Assembly (NCBI GenBank): GCA_934667625.1
Contig: CAKUMH010000010.1
Span: 1 to 48,685, forward strand
DNA length: 48,685 bases
Source of the DNA: an uncultured Elusimicrobiales bacterium
Lineage (GTDB): Bacteria; Elusimicrobiota; Elusimicrobia; Elusimicrobiales; Elusimicrobiaceae
Direction: 5' to 3'
The notes beneath the pieces were generated by a model, which did no database searches, was not told the origin of the DNA, and worked only from the letters and a program-made list of their open reading frames with translations. This document shows, piece by piece, positions 29,804-37,561 of the stretch (the stretch's first letter is position 1; each line of letters opens with the position of its first letter). The position numbers and the translations under genes are program-made.

Positions 29804-32082
29804 TGTTTGGGTGGAACTTTTTTGCCAAATACAAGCATACGGTGGCCGTACTGCTGGCGGCGGTGACGGGGCTGTCGGTCGTGTTTTTGTGCCGCGTTCG
29901 CCCCGACGAAAATATCCACGCCATGATTCCCGCCAAACTGCTTAGGCAGGTGGAACTGTTTGAGCATTCGCCATTAAATAAAAAAATTTTTGTGGGCGTA
30001 ACGGCAGACTCGGCCGAGGAGGCCTTTTCTGCGGCTGAAAGCTTGCGAAACCGGCTGGCGGAGGCCGGCCTGTTGCGCCTCCCCCCTGCGCCCGATATGA
30101 ACTTTGCCGTTACCCTCTTTCACGCACTGCCTGCCCGTTTTTTACCGTCGGACGAACCCCTTCTGCAAAAAAAGCTGACGCCGCAGGCTGTGGCGGAAAA
30201 AATGCAGCAAAATTACAACAATTTACTTTCCTTTGAGGGATTCTTAGTAAAGCCGCTTATTTTGGCAGATCCCTTGGGCCTAACGGAACTGATGGCGCAA
30301 AAACTGGCCGCTTTTGGGGCGGGAACTGCCTTGGAATACAAGGACGGATTTTTATCCTCCGCCGACGGAAAAACCTACATCGGCCCGTACGACTTGGCAG
30401 GAGATGCCGCTGACTTTAAAGACGCAAAACATTTTGCCAAATTTTTTGAAAAGTTGTCCGCCGAATTGCCGCCCACGGTTCACGCGTTTTATTTAGGGGC
30501 ACTGCGCTACACGGTGGAAAATGTGTCCGTCATTCAGGCGGATTTAATCAAAATAAGCGGCGTGGCTCTTATCCTGCTGGCGGCGGTGTTTTGGTTTTTC
30601 TTCCGCCATAAATCGGCCTTGCTGATTTACCTGCTGCCGGTGCTCATACTCCCCCCGGCCGCCTGGGTGACGTACATGTGTTTTGGGCATTTGTCCGGCA
30701 TTACGCTGGGCTTTGGCAGTGTGGTGGCGGGGCTGTCGGTGGATTACAGCGTGTATCTGTTTTTTGCCCTGCGCCGCGGCGGGGCGGATGCCGTGCATAC
30801 GCTGCAGCATTTACGGAAACACCTGCTGTGCAATTTTATGACGTCTGCCCTGTGCTTTTTAGCGCTTTTTTGCTCGTCGGTGGAGTTGTTTAGGCAGCTG
30901 GCGGTTTTTTCGGTAACGGGGCTGGCCATTTCGCTCCTGTTGGCGTTGTATGTTTTCCCCCATTACTGGGAGAATTTGCCCCCGCTTGCGATCCCCGCGC
31001 CGCGCAAGTTTTTTTTCAAGCCGCTTTCCAAACGGGCGGCGGTGTGGGTAAGCGTGCTGGTGGTGCTGTTTGGAATGGTGGGGCTGTGGCGGACGCACTT
31101 TAGCGGGAACATAGAGGAGCTGAACGCCTCGTCTCCCGCGTTTGAGGCCGATAAGGCGGTGTTTGACCGCGTGTTTGAAAAAACGTCCCAAAACCGCGCA
31201 CTTTTGTTTGTGCTTGGCAATACACCCGAGGCCGCGCTGGAGGCAAACGAAGCGCTCTGTGCCAAACTGCCGGAGCCGTTGGCCGTATCCGCCGTTTTCC
31301 CTTCCCAAAAGGCGCGGGCGGAAAATGTTGCACGCTGGCAAGACTTTTGGACGGCAAACCGCATTCAATATACGCGGCTTTTGACCGAGGAGTCTGCCGC
31401 CAAAGTGGGGTTAAAGGCGTCGTTGTTTGAGCCGTTTTTTGACGGTTTGTCCAGCCCAGAGAAAGACGAATTTGATTTTACGCCCTTTTATAATCCCATT
31501 GCACCGCTTGAGGACGGACGTTTTGCGGTGGTGAATTTAGTGCCCAATACGCCCGAGGTGGCGCAAACCGCCGCCCAAGAAGGGGCGGTGTTTGTGGCGG
31601 CAGACGGGCTGAAAAAGGGGCTGATTGGAGCGGTGAAACAAGAGGCCCTGCAAATTGTGTGCCTGGCGGTGCTGTTTAATTTGGCGGCGGTACTTTTGGT
31701 GTTTAGAAGTGTTAAAACGGCACTTTTGGCCTTTGTTCCCGTGTGCCTGGCGGCTTGTTTTACGTTTGGCTGCTTTTGGGTCTTTTCCGTGACGGTCAAT
31801 TTGTTTGTGCTGGTGTTTTTGCCGCTTTTAATGGGGCTTGGCATAGATTACGGCATTTTTCAAATTATGAAGGAGCGCTCGGCTGGCGGAGCTTTTCAAA
31901 ATGCTTATCCGCCTGCAGCTTTGGCGGTGGCGGCCCTTTCCACTTTGGCAGGGTTTGGCGTACTGGCGCTGGCAAAGCATGGGGTACTTTTTATCATGGG
32001 GCTTTCGTCCTTTTTAGGGGTGGGCGGAGCCCTTTTGGCGGCGTATTTTATATTGCCCGTCTTTTTGGAGCGGCAGAAATGA
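29803..32082 (+). CDS. MMPL/RND-type exporter (ApeM-like)
   Basis: A 759-aa inner-membrane exporter of the MMPL type. One helix (residues 12-29) is followed by a large periplasmic domain (about 30-245), then five helices to about 400, a second periplasmic domain (about 425-610) and a final five-helix bundle. Two matching motifs, GLSVDYSVYLFF near 307 and GLGIDYGIFQIM near 677, are the charged GxxxDY relay sites of the family. In aryl polyene loci this protein moves the lipid-linked polyene across or out of the inner membrane. It follows the LolA-like gene with a TAATG overlap. Confidence 0.93.
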   Translation: MFGWNFFAKYKHTVAVLLAAVTGLSVVFLCRVRPDENIHAMIPAKLLRQVELFEHSPLNKKIFVGVTADSAEEAFSAAESLRNRLAEAGLLRLPPAPDMNFAVTLFHALPARFLPSDEPLLQKKLTPQAVAEKMQQNYNNLLSFEGFLVKPLILADPLGLTELMAQKLAAFGAGTALEYKDGFLSSADGKTYIGPYDLAGDAADFKDAKHFAKFFEKLSAELPPTVHAFYLGALRYTVENVSVIQADLIKISGVALILLAAVFWFFFRHKSALLIYLLPVLILPPAAWVTYMCFGHLSGITLGFGSVVAGLSVDYSVYLFFALRRGGADAVHTLQHLRKHLLCNFMTSALCFLALFCSSVELFRQLAVFSVTGLAISLLLALYVFPHYWENLPPLAIPAPRKFFFKPLSKRAAVWVSVLVVLFGMVGLWRTHFSGNIEELNASSPAFEADKAVFDRVFEKTSQNRALLFVLGNTPEAALEANEALCAKLPEPLAVSAVFPSQKARAENVARWQDFWTANRIQYTRLLTEESAAKVGLKASLFEPFFDGLSSPEKDEFDFTPFYNPIAPLEDGRFAVVNLVPNTPEVAQTAAQEGAVFVAADGLKKGLIGAVKQEALQIVCLAVLFNLAAVLLVFRSVKTALLAFVPVCLAACFTFGCFWVFSVTVNLFVLVFLPLLMGLGIDYGIFQIMKERSAGGAFQNAYPPAALAVAALSTLAGFGVLALAKHGVLFIMGLSSFLGVGGALLAAYFILPVFLERQK

Positions 32083-32492
32083 AGGGCTTTTTTCTCTTGG
32101 CGGTGCTGGTGCTGGCAGGGTGCAGTGCGGGGCTAAAGCAGGACAAAACGCCCTTTGCTCCCTTGGATATGCGCCAGGCTGTGCGCCTAAGCGGCGTATA
32201 TGAGCCGTACGGATTGGATTTTACGGCAGTGTCCGTTTACGACGGGAATTCCGTACGCATGGTGGTGCTGTCCGCCCTAGGCAGCAAGTTGGCCGCGCTG
32301 ACGGTGACGCCGACAGAAATCCGCCTGCACGAAAAAGTTTCCCAGCTGCCTGCGCGGCTGGCGGCAGGCTTTGGGCGGATGGCGCGGGCTCGCTTGCAGT
32401 GTACTTGCCCGGAGACGGATTTTACGCACGAGGATCCGCTTTCCCGCGGACGGTTGGTGGTGCAAACACAAGGAGGGGCTGCATGCCGGTAG
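32079..32492 (+). CDS. DUF3261-like lipoprotein (ApeN-like)
   Basis: A 137-aa lipoprotein with signal and lipobox LVLAGC, so Cys15 is the lipidation site. The mature part RLSGVYEPYGLDFTAVSVYD and GRLVVQ resembles DUF3261 lipoproteins, which are found in aryl polyene gene clusters. Position between the exporter and the second dehydratase agrees. An ATGA overlap with the exporter fixes the start at 32079; the frame stays open upstream within that gene. Confidence 0.72.
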   Translation: MKGFFLLAVLVLAGCSAGLKQDKTPFAPLDMRQAVRLSGVYEPYGLDFTAVSVYDGNSVRMVVLSALGSKLAALTVTPTEIRLHEKVSQLPARLAAGFGRMARARLQCTCPETDFTHEDPLSRGRLVVQTQGGAACR

Positions 32493-32833
32493 AAGAGGCT
32501 TTGAAAAACAGTTTTGTGTCCCGCACGCAGGACGCTTTTATCTACGAAATTAAACCGGATTTTCCGGCCTTCAACGGACATTTTAAGGGCAATCCGCTGC
32601 TGCCCGCCATTTGTCAAATGGGTCTGTGTGCGGACGCATATTCGCGTCAAACGGGCAAGCGGCAGGAGGTCTGTGGCATCTTTCGGGCCAAGTTTATGCG
32701 TCCGATTTTGCCGGGAGTGCAAGTGCGGGTAAAACTATCCCCCCGGGCGGACGGGCGTTTTTTGACTGAACTGACGGACGCGGACGGGAAAAAATACAGC
32801 CAGCTCATTTGTGTGTTTAAAGAGGTGTTATGA
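32483..32833 (+). CDS. Hot-dog dehydratase 2 (ApeI-like)
   Basis: A 116-aa hot-dog protein. The motif FPAFNGHFKGNPLLPAICQM (residues 30-49) is the FabZ/ApeI hallmark with the catalytic His. RAKFMRPILPGVQVRVKL near 72 and the closing strands complete the fold. It is shorter than the first dehydratase, and the two differ enough to be specialised partners. Start at 32483 is set by AAGGAGG in the end of the lipoprotein gene. Confidence 0.88.
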   Translation: MPVEEALKNSFVSRTQDAFIYEIKPDFPAFNGHFKGNPLLPAICQMGLCADAYSRQTGKRQEVCGIFRAKFMRPILPGVQVRVKLSPRADGRFLTELTDADGKKYSQLICVFKEVL

Positions 32834-33291
32834 AGAACATTCAATACTTTGAAGTCCCCGCCGGGGCGCCAAAACCGCTTGAAAAGTCCTTCTTTCGCGT
32901 GGTGCGTTTTAACGAAATTGACCCCATGGGGATTTTGTGGCACGGGCATTATGCCTCGTTTATTGAGGACGCCCGCGTGGCCCTGGGCGACAGCTTGGGC
33001 ATTGGGTATCAGGATTTTTATAACCACGGGGTGATGATTCCCGTGCGGCAGTTTCACGTGGATTATTTGGCGCCCTTAGAGTACGGAAAAAAGTACGAAA
33101 TCAGGGCCCGTTTGTTTTACACGGAGGCCGCCCGCCTGAATTACGATTTTACGTTTTTGGACGAAGCAGGCAAGGTGATGGCTCGCGGATATAGCGTGCA
33201 GCTAATGGTGGACAAAAATTTCAATTTGCTTTTTGAATGGCCGCCCTTTGCACAGCCTTTTTTGCAAAACTGGAAGTTGGGTAAAATTTAG
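32830..33291 (+). CDS. Acyl-CoA/ACP thioesterase, YbgC-like (ApeK-like)
   Basis: A 153-aa hot-dog thioesterase. The signature VRFNEIDPMGILWHGHYASF (about residues 25-44) holds the catalytic Asp (EIDPMG), followed by FIEDARVALGD. VDYLAPLEYG and YEIRARLFYTEAARLNYDF are further family parts. Likely editing enzyme or releaser of the aryl polyene chain. Starts by ATGA overlap with the dehydratase. Confidence 0.9.
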   Translation: MKNIQYFEVPAGAPKPLEKSFFRVVRFNEIDPMGILWHGHYASFIEDARVALGDSLGIGYQDFYNHGVMIPVRQFHVDYLAPLEYGKKYEIRARLFYTEAARLNYDFTFLDEAGKVMARGYSVQLMVDKNFNLLFEWPPFAQPFLQNWKLGKI

Positions 33292-33293
33292 CC

Positions 33294-34436
33294 ATGAAGA
33301 TACTCCTCGTCATCCCGCACTATAATCAGCTGGCTACGCTTCGCGGTGTAGTGCAAAAGGCGCTTGCCCAAACGCCCCATGTGGCGGTGTTTGACGACGG
33401 GAGTGACGTTTCCCCCAAAGAAACCCTGCTGGGCCTGCCCGTTACGCTGGTGCGCTGCGAGAAAAACCGCGGTAAGGGCGTGATGATTACCGAGGCCGCC
33501 CGCTGGGCCAAGCAGCATGGGTTTACACACCTAGTTACGTTGGATGCGGACGGACAGCTGGACCCGCGGGAATATCCGCTTTTTGAGGCGGCGGCCAAGC
33601 AACACCCGCAGGCGCTTATTATCGGGGTGCGCCGCTTTGGGGCGGACGCGCCGAAGTCTTCCCGCTTTGGCCGCAAGTTCGGCGGGTTTTGGGTGCGCTT
33701 TCAAACGGGAAAAACCGTGCAGGATATTCAAAGCGGGTACCGCTGTTATCCGGCGGATTTGCTCACGAACCTCAAATGCTTTTCCAAGCGTTACGCCTTT
33801 GAGGTGGAAATTGCCGTGCGGGCGCTGTGGGCGGGGTTCCCCCTGGAGGAGGTGCCAGTTTCCGTGACGTATCCGAAAGACCGCGTGTCCCACTTTGGCA
33901 AACTAATGGATAATTTGCGTTTAACCGTGCTCAACACCCATTTGACCGTGCGTTCCATGCTGCCTATCCCGCACCGGCAGTATGTGCTGCCTGCCGACGG
34001 GCCGGTGCAAAAGCGTGGGTATTGGGATGTGATGCTGGAAAATTTAAGGGAGCCCGGAAGTGCTATGAAAAATGCGCTTTCTGCCGCGTGGGGCATTTTT
34101 TGCGGGTCTATTGCCTTGCCGGGGATTCGTCAATTTATGTTGTTTTTTGGCGCGGGGTGGTGGAATTTGAACAAAATTTTGACGATTTCGTTTGAAAAAC
34201 TCTGTATTGGGCCGTTTGTCCCGGCGTTGTGCATAGAAACGGGCTATTTTTTGCGCTACGGACGGTTTTTGACGGAGTTTAACCTGACCACCCTGGGCCG
34301 CCAATTTTGGCAGCGTGTGTGGGAGTGGGTGTTAGGGTCTTTGGTGGTGGCGCCGCTCTTGGCCGCGTGTACGTGTGCGGTGGTGTGGGTGGTGGGGCGC
34401 CTAATTAGCAGGAGTTTGCATGCCAAACCAAGTTGA
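33294..34436 (+). CDS. GT2 glycosyltransferase with C-terminal DUF2062-like membrane part
   Basis: A 380-aa protein. Residues 1-225 form a family-2 glycosyltransferase: start KILLVIPHYNQLATLRGV, VFDDGSD near residue 37, and the metal site LVTLDADGQLDPRE near 81, then the RFGRKFGGFWVRFQTG and QDIQSGYRCYP segments of dolichyl-phosphate-mannose-synthase-like enzymes. Residues about 255-375 contain two or three membrane helices, resembling DUF2062. In characterised aryl polyene loci a single large protein combines a glycosyltransferase with an acyltransferase; here they are separate, overlapping genes (17 bases). Confidence 0.88.
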   Translation: MKILLVIPHYNQLATLRGVVQKALAQTPHVAVFDDGSDVSPKETLLGLPVTLVRCEKNRGKGVMITEAARWAKQHGFTHLVTLDADGQLDPREYPLFEAAAKQHPQALIIGVRRFGADAPKSSRFGRKFGGFWVRFQTGKTVQDIQSGYRCYPADLLTNLKCFSKRYAFEVEIAVRALWAGFPLEEVPVSVTYPKDRVSHFGKLMDNLRLTVLNTHLTVRSMLPIPHRQYVLPADGPVQKRGYWDVMLENLREPGSAMKNALSAAWGIFCGSIALPGIRQFMLFFGAGWWNLNKILTISFEKLCIGPFVPALCIETGYFLRYGRFLTEFNLTTLGRQFWQRVWEWVLGSLVVAPLLAACTCAVVWVVGRLISRSLHAKPS

Positions 34437-35340
34437 CACAGGCCGCAGTTTGGGCTCTAAACTCAAGCACCGTTTTATGTACGCGCTCATCTTGCTGGGC
34501 GGGCGGCGGCTGGCGTACGTATTTCTGTACGCTGTGGCGTTTTTTTACTCGGTTTCCCCCTCCGTGTCGGCCCGTTCGGCCGAGTACATTAAGCGGCGGT
34601 TTTCCCCAAAAAACAAGTGGCAGTTTTTCAAGCATACCTATTTGCTTAATTTGACCTTCGGGCGTACGCTTATTGACCGCGCCGCCCTGGGCATTTTGGG
34701 GCATACACAGGTGTCGTCCACCGCGGCGGAGCAAACGCTGTGCCGGGACCTCTACCAAGAGGGGCACGGACTCCTTTTGCTTTCCGCCCATGCGGGGTGT
34801 TGGCAATCCGCCGTGTACTTTTTTGGACATTTTTTGAAGGGCGCGTCCGTCAATATTCTCTACTATAAAAACCCAAAAGATAACGATAAATCGGTGGCGG
34901 AGCACCAAGGCCGTCACGCACCCTTTAAACAAATTAACCCCGCCGGGCCCTTGGGCGGGGTGGCCGAAATGATGATTGCCCTGCAAAAAGGCGAGGTGGT
35001 GTGCGCCATGGGGGACCGCGTGTTTGGGGCGCAAAAGAATACCGTTCCGGTACGTTTTTTGGGTGGGACGGTTTACGTACCCTACAGCTTTTACCGCTTG
35101 GCGGGTGCTACGGGGGCGCCGATTGTGGCGGAGTTTTTGCCGTGGGAGCGGCGGGGTGCGTTCGGCACGCTGACGGCGCGCGTGATCCGCGTGCCGGATC
35201 TTGGCCCGCAAAAGGAAAAGTACATTCCGTATGCCCAGCAATTTGTAGACGAGCTGGAACGATTTTGTATACAATATCCGTATCAGTTTTTTAATTATTA
35301 CAACTTGTGGGAGAGTGCCTGTTATGCAACAAATGATTGA
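34420..35340 (+). CDS. LpxL/HtrB-like lysophospholipid acyltransferase
   Basis: A 306-aa member of the lipid A lauroyltransferase family (HtrB/MsbB type). One N-terminal helix is followed by LLSAHAGCWQSAVYFFG near residue 120 (the H-x-x-x-x-D/W region of the family, here HAGCWQ), KGEVVCAMGDRVFGAQ near 188, and VRFLGGTVYVPYSFYRLA near 207. It would move an acyl or polyene chain onto a lipid or sugar acceptor. Starts inside the glycosyltransferase tail and overlaps the second ACP gene, so it is coupled on both sides. Confidence 0.85.
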   Translation: MPNQVDTGRSLGSKLKHRFMYALILLGGRRLAYVFLYAVAFFYSVSPSVSARSAEYIKRRFSPKNKWQFFKHTYLLNLTFGRTLIDRAALGILGHTQVSSTAAEQTLCRDLYQEGHGLLLLSAHAGCWQSAVYFFGHFLKGASVNILYYKNPKDNDKSVAEHQGRHAPFKQINPAGPLGGVAEMMIALQKGEVVCAMGDRVFGAQKNTVPVRFLGGTVYVPYSFYRLAGATGAPIVAEFLPWERRGAFGTLTARVIRVPDLGPQKEKYIPYAQQFVDELERFCIQYPYQFFNYYNLWESACYATND

Positions 35341-35584
35341 CGAAATCAAACAATTAATTTCCGCCAATATAGACCTGGGTGGGGCGGATTTGTCCAAATT
35401 TGGCGCCGGCGACGCTATTTTTGGCGAACAGGGCCTGGGGTTGGACAGCCTGGACGCTGTAGAGCTTATTATGCTTTTACAAAAGAAATACGGTATTACG
35501 ATTGAAAATATGCAGCAGGGCCGCGAAATTTTTAAAGATTTGGGCACCTTGGCCTCTTATATTGAAAAGAACCGGAAGAAATAA
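35324..35584 (+). CDS. Acyl carrier protein 2 of the polyene locus
   Basis: An 86-aa carrier protein, Ser42 in GLDSLDAVE. The phosphopantetheine loop is preceded by a Gly/Phe-rich region not seen in the first ACP, so the two are distinct. One probably loads the aryl starter and the other serves extension, as in loci with two ACPs (ApeE/ApeF). I choose the ATG at 35324, behind GGGAGAG; a GTG at 35315 is the alternative. TAATG overlap with the next ketosynthase. Confidence 0.95.
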   Translation: MQQMIDEIKQLISANIDLGGADLSKFGAGDAIFGEQGLGLDSLDAVELIMLLQKKYGITIENMQQGREIFKDLGTLASYIEKNRKK

Positions 35585-36777
35585 TGACTAAAAAGGGCGT
35601 GGCTGTAGCGGGCATGGGATGCTTGTGTGCGTGTGGAAACAGTGCACCGGCGTGCTTTGAAGGCGCGGTGAGCGGCAAGGCCCATTTTGCCTTGCCCACT
35701 GGCCGCGTGCAAAGTGCGTACGCTTCCCGCTACCCCGTGTTTATGCTCCCGCCCGAAGGGTTAACGAACCGCCCGCTGGAAATGAGCCTCGGCCAATTTT
35801 ATTTTTTGAAGGCCGCTCAAGAGGCCTTTGCACAGGCTGGGGTGCCCCTGGAAAAGCTGCGTACAAAACGCGTGGGCGTGCTGGTGGGGACTTCGGTAGA
35901 TGCGTCCTTCCATTGTTTTAACGTATACGAAAATTGGCGCTTTTCCCGCACGCAGGCGGGCGACTTGGAAAAACTGGCGCATTATTTAGCCTCTTCCACG
36001 GCGCAAACCGTCAGCCGGTATTTTGGCTTTACGGGCCCGTTTCAAACCGTGGTGACCGCCTGCGCCAGTGGTACGGACGCGGTGGGCCTGGCCAAGAGCT
36101 GGATTGAGGACGGCTTGTGCGATGCGGTGCTTTGCGGCGGGACGGACGAAATCAATTTAATTCCTTACGACGGCTTTATCCGCCTGCTGATTGCTTCCAA
36201 GGAGCGCTGCCGCCCGTTTGATAAAAACCGCAACGGTATTAACATTGGCGAGGGGGCGGCTGCGTTGCTGCTGGTGAGCCCGGCCTTGCAGCAGGAATTT
36301 TCTGTAACGCCAAAAGGGTACGTGCTGGGGTACGGCAATGCGTGCGATGCATATCATCCCACCGCCCCGGATCCGGAGGGAAAAGGGCTTAAAAAGGCGC
36401 TTTCTTTTGCCTTGTGCGAAGCTGACGTGACGCCGGAAGAATTAGCTTTTGTCAATGCGCACGGGACGGCCAGCCCGTCCAACGATTCGGCCGAGGCAGC
36501 CGCCTTTCGCGCGGTTTTGCCCAACGTCCCGGTTTGGGGTTCTAAGGGCGTAACCGGGCATACCCTGGGCGCGGCCGGAGCCGTGGAGACCGTGCTGACA
36601 CTTTGCGCCTTAAACAACTGCCTGCTTCCCCCCACGCATGGGTTTACTGAGCCGGATGAGGCTCTGGGGTTTTCGCCTGCCTCACAGCAAGCGCTTACCA
36701 AGCGGGTGGCCGCGAGTGATTCGCTGGCGTTTGGCGGGTGCAATGCGGCGCTTATTTTGGGTGCGGAGGATTTTTAA
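35584..36777 (+). CDS. Beta-ketoacyl-ACP synthase 2 of the polyene locus
   Basis: A 397-aa condensing enzyme with the full catalytic set: Cys160 in TACASGTDAVG, His293 in NAHGTASPSND, Lys321 and His326 in KGVTGHTLGAAG. Start VAVAGMGCLCACGNS and the tail SDSLAFGGCNAALIL are typical of the family. It differs enough from the first ketosynthase to suggest separate substrates or partner roles. It stands one base before the chain-length-factor-like gene, with which it may form a heterodimer. Confidence 0.95.
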   Translation: MTKKGVAVAGMGCLCACGNSAPACFEGAVSGKAHFALPTGRVQSAYASRYPVFMLPPEGLTNRPLEMSLGQFYFLKAAQEAFAQAGVPLEKLRTKRVGVLVGTSVDASFHCFNVYENWRFSRTQAGDLEKLAHYLASSTAQTVSRYFGFTGPFQTVVTACASGTDAVGLAKSWIEDGLCDAVLCGGTDEINLIPYDGFIRLLIASKERCRPFDKNRNGINIGEGAAALLLVSPALQQEFSVTPKGYVLGYGNACDAYHPTAPDPEGKGLKKALSFALCEADVTPEELAFVNAHGTASPSNDSAEAAAFRAVLPNVPVWGSKGVTGHTLGAAGAVETVLTLCALNNCLLPPTHGFTEPDEALGFSPASQQALTKRVAASDSLAFGGCNAALILGAEDF

Positions 36778-36778
36778 A

Positions 36779-37561
36779 ATGACGGAATTTTACATAGACG
36801 GCTTTTCCGCTTTGCTGGGTGACGCACCCGCCGAGGCTTTTGCTCCCTATGTGGAGGCGCGCCGTTTGCGGCGTATGGAAACCGCGGCCAAGAATGCTCT
36901 TTTGTGCTCCTGCCGGGCATTGGTGCAGGCCGGTGTGGCCCTGCAAACGCCCAAGGATATGGGATTAAGCGTGGCCGTGGGTGCGGGGGCCCTGCAAAGC
37001 ACCTGCAAATTTATGGATTCTATTTTGGACGACGGGGACGAGCTTTCTTCCCCCACCGCTTTTGCGGGGTCGGTGCATAATTCCACGGGATTAACGCTTT
37101 CCATGGCACTGCATTTAAACGGCCCCTGTGTGACAACCGGCCAGTTTGATGCGTCCTTTGCTGGCGCACTGCTGACGGCACGGCAGTTTTTAACGCACCG
37201 CCTGTGTTCCCGTGTGTTGGTGGCGGCGGCGGAAGATATAAACCCGGTGGCGGCGGCGTACGCGCCCGAAAATCCGTCCCTTTTTAAAACCGTTTTGCGC
37301 GCGCCCGAAAAGCCCTTTGTGCGGGCGGCGGCCGCGTGGGTGGTGTCTGCCGAGCCAACGGTGAACACGCGTTTTGCGGTGGAGCATTTTGAATTTTCCC
37401 GAACGGCCCTGCCCAACCGGCAAGAACCCTGTGAGGCGTGTACGGCTGCGTGGGCGGCGGTGAAAAGCGTGCGCCAGTTAGAAGCTGGAAAACCGTTTAT
37501 GTTTCATGATGTTTTTGGCGGTGCCGACCTAAGAATGGAGATAACCCCTTATGCTAAATAG
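36779..37561 (+). CDS. Chain-length-factor-like ketosynthase (ApeC-like)
   Basis: A 260-aa shortened ketosynthase (Ketoacyl-synt_2 type). The active-site Cys is replaced by Gln122 in TTGQFDASFAG, as in the KS-beta/chain-length-factor subunits of type II polyketide synthases and in ApeC of aryl polyene systems. Most of the second thiolase half is missing. It probably pairs with one of the two ketosynthases to set polyene length. Start at 36779 follows the previous stop by one base; the frame remains open upstream. It overlaps the ligase gene by 11 bases. Confidence 0.88.
   Translation: MTEFYIDGFSALLGDAPAEAFAPYVEARRLRRMETAAKNALLCSCRALVQAGVALQTPKDMGLSVAVGAGALQSTCKFMDSILDDGDELSSPTAFAGSVHNSTGLTLSMALHLNGPCVTTGQFDASFAGALLTARQFLTHRLCSRVLVAAAEDINPVAAAYAPENPSLFKTVLRAPEKPFVRAAAAWVVSAEPTVNTRFAVEHFEFSRTALPNRQEPCEACTAAWAAVKSVRQLEAGKPFMFHDVFGGADLRMEITPYAK

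Noticed and set aside
36779..37561. Chain-length factor as a broken ketosynthase pseudogene
   Set aside because: The frame is intact, tightly coupled to its neighbours, and the Cys to Gln change matches functional chain-length factors.
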